Below, piece after piece: positions 57,230 through 64,000 of a DNA stretch of 64,000 bases. Both the position numbers and the translations under genes were made by a program. The DNA lies in contig CAKMRJ010002223.1 of the NCBI GenBank assembly GCA_928212115.1, positions 312,720,413-312,784,412 of the forward strand, read 5' to 3'. The stretch is from Lactuca virosa (Eukaryota; Streptophyta; Magnoliopsida; Asterales; Asteraceae). The notes under the pieces are model-generated. The model was not told where the DNA came from. It did not search any database and saw only the letters and a program-made list of their open reading frames with translations. Every line of letters starts with the position of its first letter. The stretch's first letter is position 1.

Positions 57230-60200
57230 GTCTCCCACTTGGATAAGTCTAAAACTATTATTGAGTATGACTTCAAAACCTAACTGGCAATCGTAGCTCT
57301 TAAAGCCGCTGTCGAACTCTGACCTTGTCAATGACTTGTCCATTAGATAAGGGATCATATATTCCTCCATTCTAGATATCATATGGACTGAGACATGGAT
57401 TATAATCATTCTCTCTGTCCATTTGTTGTTTCCCGATTTTCGATTTATGATGACTGACTGATTGAACAAATCAAATCAGTCCTGGCTTGGCCAAGCACTC
57501 ACATGTGTCATCGCTAAATCATCGAGGGGCCCACAGATATCGCTTTTATCCCGAAGGTAAAAGGAATGGATAAACTTCGACTCATATGGCTTGTTCTACT
57601 ACTTGTTGAATCATACACAAAGGCACGTTTTATAACATCGAGTTACCAAATGCGTTTTCGTGCAATCAATGTATAACCAACTCATAGTAACAACTCATAT
57701 CTCTAGGTTTGAAGAATATAAGATATTATCGTCTCATGATCACTCGTGATAAAATCCATGAAGTGATTCAAATGAGCGCGGGTTGAATCCAATACTCAGA
57801 ACTTATGAGCACTCATGAGTGTTGTAGCACCACTTTGTCCACCAACTTGGACCTCTACAAACCAACCCATGACAGTCTTGATTCATATCTACTTCCAACA
57901 TATGACCGACTGTGGATGGTTTGAATAACTTAATCATTCAGGAAGAGCGACTTAGTTATTCTGGAAGTCAAAACATGCAAAGTGAAACACAAGAATAAAT
58001 GAATCAAATATGGTATCAAACCCTATGAATATAAATAAACACTTTTATTTATCACCATACTGATTACTCATTATTCATTGTTTCGGTTTTATCAACTTTA
58101 TACTTGAATTAAAAACACTAGTTGTCCCATGCTCCAAGCATGTACACTATGTTTTTCTTAAACAATAGCTTTGCCATACACCAAGTATGCACTCTATGTT
58201 TGTCTATGATCCTTACTTTGTGAAATAAACCAATTGAACATAATTTCAATGATTCTAATTTCACACTCCCAAATCCTTATCGAAAAATGTGAGAATTTCA
58301 AATTCCTATCATTTATCGAAATCTGTTTAGATTTTAAACTTATATGCACTGACCCTCCTGTAATGAATATGTACAAAGTCACAAAGACTTGTCAACAGTC
58401 ATTATAAGGTATTCCAATGGAGATCAACTCCATGGAAACTAAGTCTCATATTCAAAGTACATTGCTTTGGACATGCTTCTTGCATTAAGTTTTCTAATCT
58501 TACACAGATAACTTCCACCTATGGAGACAACTCCATATTCTCATTTTGACTATCACTTCTGAATAAGAGATGCCTCTTTTCAGAATATGTCAATATGGTC
58601 CTTCCAAAATTAGCACTATACTTCCAACTGTCCCTGAGCAACCAATCTTTGGTAAACCTCAGATTGTCCTCGACAATTGCTTAATCATTTTAGTCATATC
58701 CAATTCTAGACCTTTTCCCTTCTTAATGCCTCTGGGCATTTGGAAAAAATGACAAATATTATAGCACATGCAATCGATCCTGTACCCAAAGCAAATGGTA
58801 CACGATTCATGATGTCTCACATAAAGACATGATTCTAGACCAGTCTTTTGCTACAATATTTTTATTTGCCATGTTTTCAAAATTTGACTATGAAGAGGGA
58901 TGCCGTAATCATAATCGAATTTTGAGAACGCAATATATAGAATTTCCTTAAGTTGAACCAATCCAACATGAAATTCATATATATATTCTTGACTAAAGAT
59001 GATTAAGGTCTCAATCTAAGCCTTTAGAACTGAAATGAAGTATATCCTCTCCCTTAATTATAGCAAAACAACTTTTTCAATCCCTGCAGCCTCACGAATT
59101 GAAACTTTTGTTTTCTATAATTAACATTGCTAACTTGCAACACTAACAATAATTATCATGCTCCCACTAACATGATGATTATTAGCATAACACTTATGCT
59201 CCCACTAGCTTTGACATGTACTCAGAAATCAGCTGGACTTCTAGAAATCAATACTTTATTGACTTTCTTACCAAAGTTCAGATTTCTGATACGAGATGCT
59301 TTGATAAAACTTTATCAAAATCATACACCTTTCCTTAGATAGCATGCATGTGTGTCTAAACAATTTCAGAACTATGAAAAGGGATGCCGTAATCATAGTC
59401 TCAATTGTTTAGACCTTTTGCCATCTGCTTCAAATCTACTTGGTGGAAGTGTTTCCTCACCATCATTTTCATGAATCGGAGAGAAACCTTATGACCCTTA
59501 GATTTTATGGTGTATGTGTTCTTATCCATGTGAATCGTCAAAACCATAGTCACAAGACAAGGATAATGACAAATCCAAACTCATATGGACTGAACTTATG
59601 CAATCTTAACTTCTTGCCACCTGGCAGTACAGGGCCTGCCATTGCTTCCAAGTTGTTATGCAACCAATTGAGAACTTTCAGAACTCCTATGCAAAGCCAA
59701 CTTTAACTGGAATGGGCACAGAATATGTCAACACGATAGGTTATAAACCTCAAGTCGTGTGCTAGTGAAGAACCTCAGGTTTTATTCTTGATTAGTTCTT
59801 GAAATTCTTTTTAGGATCTTTAAGACTCCCACTATCCTCTTGACAAACACTTCACACAATTGGCCTTAGTTGGTCTTTGTTTTATCCAAAACATCACAAC
59901 TTACCAATTTCAAATGTACAAGAGTAGGACACTTTTACTCTTACATTTGACAAGTGTTTTAAACCTTTCTTTAAGATATGTCACTCAAGTTACAATCTTG
60001 GAGTATGACTCTAAGAATTGTTTTGGAACGAAGTATGACTCATCTTCCTGATCTAACCATTTCAACAATTCATGACTCCTCTTCTTAGTCATAAGAATGC
60101 ACTAAGATGACCTTTAGAGGACTAATTGTGATATGATTTCTAAATCATTAAGATGATCACAAACATGATACTAAAGTACTCTCCCATCTTTTCAGATTTG

Positions 60201-60854
60201 AGAAACTTTTATCTTTCTGCCTAATTTGATTCTTCCCATTCGTTCTGCCATACATTGAGACTTTTCCAATGTTTCAGAATTATACTTAAACTTGTAAGTA
60301 TAACCATATTTACTAAACTTTAGTAAATCAAATAGTCTTAACGAGCTTTGTGGTGGACATGACCAGTGCACAAGAATGTGTACTCGATCCCTTTAGTCCT
60401 TCACTTGACTCACACATCCATGTGAACAAGTAATTAGTCTTGATTTTCCAATGCTTGAAAGTTCTCATTCATCATACTATTCAACTTGCATGATTCCAAG
60501 TTTCGGTCCAATTGAAACTTGGGTGATGAGGAACTTTCCTGATTTGGTAAATTTAGACACTACCACAAATGAAAGAATCAAATCCATTTTCCAATATTGC
60601 TGTCAGTGGAATCATATAAGCAACAATTTTCCACAAATGCCATTGTAAGGATACTTCAAATAAATAAAATTAAACAATTTCTTTTATTTTAAAACTTTGC
60701 GGAAAAACTTATCCTTACAATCCACATGGAAAATTGTTGTTATCTATTCCTTAGCAATATATCATAACTTCTTAAGCAACTGCTCAAAATTCTGATGCGA
60801 TCGAAATCCACCTTCGCGATCAGAATCAGCATATACTTCCTTTAAGATTTCTCT
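57230..60854 (-). other. Co4 internal ORF-poor region
   Basis: About 3.6 kb without recognisable protease, integrase or RT on either strand. Contains two long hairpins with the conserved 15-nt loop (loops 58894-58908 and 59378-59392) and several AGTGGGAGC-like purine runs on the element strand (59158, 59201, 59825). Homologous, with gaps and hairpin presence/absence, to 31862-34765. Confidence 0.6.
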
Positions 60855-61608
60855 CTATTCTTTGATTCTTAAAACATCAACATGTGACCCAGTCACATCA
60901 TGTAATGAGGATCTCAGAATAGAACTTAACAGAGTTAGATAATGGGCTCTACCTGATGTAGAGTCAAACTTATTGACTTTAACATCCTTAGGTAAATTTG
61001 GCAGCTTTGCAATCAACGCCCCTTCCTTTGGCAAAATAAACATATGGACCCTTTGGTAATGGGACTATCTCAGACTTAGCCTTTCTCTTTACCATTTGGT
61101 CAACCGGGTTGACTATGGCCAATCCCTTTCCATTGGGAAGAGAATGCTTTTCTGGATTTCCAGTGTCACCATTGTCACTGTCCATAAAGTTTTTGGGAAG
61201 TTGATCTTCTAATCAAATTTGCTTTACTATCGTTCCAAATCATTGCTGATTCAGCAGCACCAAGCAAATAGATATGATCATTAAGGTTCATGTCATAGTC
61301 TGTTTCATAGTAGTCCCAAAGGAACTCACTATGTGACTTAGAAAGTGATTGAACATCCAACTTTCTCAAGACTTTGACACCCAACTCTCCCGGCTTGTCA
61401 ATATGTGACTTCATCTCTAAGATGTGATCACACATAGACCTTGCTTGCCATTAGGGCTTGAGTGACCTTGAACTTGTGGGTTAGGGAGAATAATTGGAGG
61501 AGGTGGAGGAAGAGAAGTATGACTTCCATGAGCCAAACTCGGGAAGTCATATTCATTAGGAAAGCTTGGTTTGGGAAGATCATTGTTGTCTAAACCAGAC
61601 ATCAACAA
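60855..61608 (-). pseudogene. gag: Co4 gag, degenerate
   Basis: Minus order: GLDNNDLPKPSFPNEYDFP, SLPPPPPIILPNP, a frame break near 61430, HILEMKSHIDKPGELGVKVL, SHSEFLWDYYETDYDMNLN, LGAAESAMIW, a break near 61180, the Lys-rich MVKRKAKSEIVPL, a corrupted zinc knuckle (VYFAKGRGVDCK, Cys residues mostly lost), and KVNKFDSTSG. Same family as the Co2 gag (UBN2-type). At least three frame breaks; despite near-identical LTRs, gag is already broken, so the copy was mobilised by proteins in trans. Confidence 0.72.
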
Positions 61609-63235
61609 TGGGAGAAATTCACGTAAAGTTGATTTAAGTCCTTAATATAACACCCAATATGATATATTAAGGCTAGGACCCAACAAACTATTTATAACTT
61701 GGAAGAGGGATGCCGTAATCCAAGCTATAAAATATTTGAAGGTAGGTGAATGACGATTCACCAATTTCCACCAAGATAAACGAAATGTATTATTAGGTTT
61801 TAATTGGTTTTGAAACTCCTAGATTCTTTTGAGATTCATTGAACTTTTCAATGGCATGTTTCAATCTCGAGTGTGCCCTTCAGGTTTTGTGACTGGGATG
61901 CCGAGGATCACAAAACAAGGTGTGAAGTAACCATGCAAATATACTTGGTACCCTTAATATTTACCCCTCAATCGATGTGCCGGTTAACCACACACGCTCC
62001 AACGATACTATGATAAACATTAAGTTACCCTTTGCCTACCTTGTTAAGTCCAGGTTAGTGTGCCGGTTAACCACACACGCTCCACTAACAGCTTAAACAA
62101 AGTGCAAAGTGTAATTTCATGGATTAGCACCTTATTCACATTTCCTAAGTAACTAAGATTGGGAATTTATAAGTGTTTAGTTACTTAGTATTTTCATTAT
62201 ACTTATAATGAAGGGAGAATTATAGTCCTTGTCCTACCTGTTCGGCTAACGACCCTCCACCGGTCAAGGAAGCGGTGAGTGAGAGTGGACACCCATTAAA
62301 CTGCCATTTTATAGGCAGTAACCTTATACCCCCCTTATAGACCGGCTTCGTGAATGAGGCCTACTAATGGTAAGACGACTTGCTCTTATACATATAATAT
62401 ATTAAACTTTAATATTATAATAGTATAAGGGTGTATTTTAGACATTTAAAATACTTGGTGGTTTAATCTATTAATTAAACTAGACTTTTAATTTAATTAA
62501 ACTCAAACATATATTTATGGATTAATAATACTCTTTTAATTAACGCTTTAATTAACTATTAATAAAGTCCATAAGAGTTAATTGAACTATTCAACAAAAC
62601 ATCATAATTCCAATTATTAAACTCAAATTAAAACCATTTAATTAATTGTTTAAGTTATGAACCCAAGAGTTTTAGAATTCAATTCTTTTTTTTCATAAAA
62701 AATTTTCTCAAATTCCAAAACTTGAGGGCAAGTTTTGTAATTCTTGAAAACCTTGGATTCCATAACTTATGGAATTAATGGTGTTTTATGATGAAACTTT
62801 CCATGTTCCATAACTTAAGAACAAGTTATGGAATTCTTTAAAACATTAACACCAAATTTTGTAACTCCATAAAAACTTTGAATCAATTTTTTTTTTTTAA
62901 AAAACTTTCATATCCATAACTTATGGAAGTTTCAAAAACCCTTAAGATCACAACTTTAAAAAAAACTTTTGAGCTCCAAATTTTATGACAAAATATGTAA
63001 ACTCCTTAAAACATTTAGATCAAACTTTTAAAACTAATAAAATAATCATATCATTTTATCTTTTACTAAATTTGACCTAATTCAACTCATATAACAAATG
63101 ATTCAAATTTTACAAATAATTCGGTTTTCACAAAACAAGTAATTATCTAAAATTTGACAAACGTCATGTTTTTTTTTTTCCTTTTTTTCAACTTGAAAAT
63201 AAAACATTTGCATCAATATAACAGAAACAACCCAT
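61609..63235 (-). other. Co4 structured leader
   Basis: Four hairpins with conserved loops: 61704-61718 and 61893-61907 (15-nt class), 61978-61999 and 62061-62082 (22-nt class), then ACTGCC..GGCAGT near 62310. The rest is AT-rich and noncoding up to the PBS. Confidence 0.65.
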
Positions 63236-63249
63236 GGCTCTGATACCAC

Positions 63250-64000
63250 TGTTGGGTTTTGAGCATTCTAACACTCCTATGGTGTACATGCAACCCTATA
63301 AACCTTGGATCTATGTTTTCTCTATTATACATGCAAATATTAACTATTCCAAGGTTTCATCCTAACTAGCATATTATGAAGCACCTATACTACAAAGTTC
63401 TAGTTAGATGACATACCTTTTGATGTAGCTTGATGTCTTCAAGCTTTAAGAGCTTAGCCCCAATAGTGTGGAAGCCTCAAATGGAATCACAAATCACCAA
63501 AACACCTTGGAAGAACTTGAGAGAATATGTATGCACACTAAAATCGGCCCACTCTTATTTTCACACACTTGTGCCAATTTTGTGAGCCAAGGACCCCTTT
63601 ATATATTATGGAGGATTAGGGTTACATCCATGTAAACCCTAATACCCATGACCTTTCATTTACATAGGATCCATGGGTTAAAAGCTCCATGGACCATCCA
63701 TGAAAGCTTAGCCCAACCTAAATGAACTTGGCCCATTCCATATATATAAGAGTCCATATTTAATTAGTTTCTTTTTGATCACTTAATTATTCTAAATTAA
63801 TTCTTGATCAATACTAATTAAATAATATGATTCCATATTAATATATTAGAACTTATAATATATTAATATAAATCATAAATATACTATTCTCAAAAGACTA
63901 TCCATATAAATTGTGCCGGTGAAGTGCAACCCAAATGGACCATGCCGGGTCGGGTCAAGTACATACCAAATATAGTTATGGACTTAGACATTAATCCAAC
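63250..64000 (-). mobile_element. Co4 5' LTR (one base short of complete)
   Basis: Starts TGTTGGGTTTTGAGC next to the PBS complement and ends ..TAATCCAAC at the window edge; the final A of the expected CCAACA would be base 64001. Confidence 0.92.

Larger units (their letters stand above)
56479..64000 (-). mobile_element. Co4: young minus-strand copia-type element, ORF-poor
   Basis: 3' LTR 56479-57229, 5' LTR 63250 to one base past the window end, PBS complement GGCTCTGATACCA at 63236-63248, purine-tract complement GTCTCCCACTTGG at 57230-57242. Inserted in Co3 gag after GAAAC. By my reading the LTRs differ by 3 substitutions and 3 single-base indels in about 751 bp. Only a broken gag is coded; the rest is structured noncoding sequence, so it must depend on proteins from a partner. 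Confidence 0.9.

Overview
This window looks like plant nuclear heterochromatin. I could not recognise a single host gene, tRNA, rRNA or protein-coding locus outside transposable elements. Nearly all of it is LTR retrotransposons nested in each other, plus three MITE-like elements and (AT)n microsatellites. AT-rich spacers, tRNA-Met-type primer-binding sites (TGGTATCAGAGC), very long (1.8-4 kb) Ty3/gypsy LTRs and their CpG palindrome families suggest a dicot with a large genome. My best guess is Asteraceae of the lettuce group; that is memory-based inference, not proof.

Layout: 1-2128, LTR-a, a minus-strand gypsy-type LTR cut by the window start. 2129-4080, AT-rich DNA, a fold-back MITE, an (AT)n tract and a hAT-like MITE. 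4081-19397, Gy1, a Ty3/gypsy element (LTR, gag, pol, LTR), followed across a 13-N gap by a second copy of pol end plus LTR that looks like a false assembly duplication. 19398-19906, a second hAT-like MITE in (AT)n. 19907-21496, unassigned DNA. 21497-22394, Co1, a minus-strand copia 3' LTR. 22395-29697, Gy2, minus-strand gypsy lacking its 5' LTR. 29786-31083 and 43718-46000, Gy3, minus-strand gypsy split by Co2. 31084-43717, Co2, a minus-strand copia element with a 5-bp target duplication, itself carrying LTR-b (34766-36458) and LTR-c (36459-40530). 46000-46531, Gy4, a gag scrap. 46532-52813, Gy5, plus-strand gypsy. 52814-56478, Co3, plus-strand copia, cut by Co4 (56479 to the window end), a young minus-strand copia element.

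The gypsy elements encode Gag, protease, RT, RNase H, integrase and a C-terminal chromodomain-like tail (chromovirus type, Tekay/Del-like). All but Gy1 are badly decayed, and Gy1 has two frame breaks. Co2 and Co4 keep only a degenerate gag and about 3-4 kb of ORF-poor, highly structured sequence, so they look non-autonomous.

The most interesting signals: (i) Co2/Co4 carry repeated hairpins with nearly invariant 15-nt or 22-nt loops and differing but still complementary stems; (ii) Gy2 has a 74-bp GT-AG intron whose removal joins gag to protease in frame; (iii) unrelated LTR families carry different CpG-containing palindromes in clusters beside the TATA box and in a putative LTR intron, alongside shared splice-donor-like sites; (iv) four gypsy copies share a GGGCCC-centred palindrome about 115-125 nt before gag, resembling a retroviral dimerisation signal. 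All functional readings are inference.
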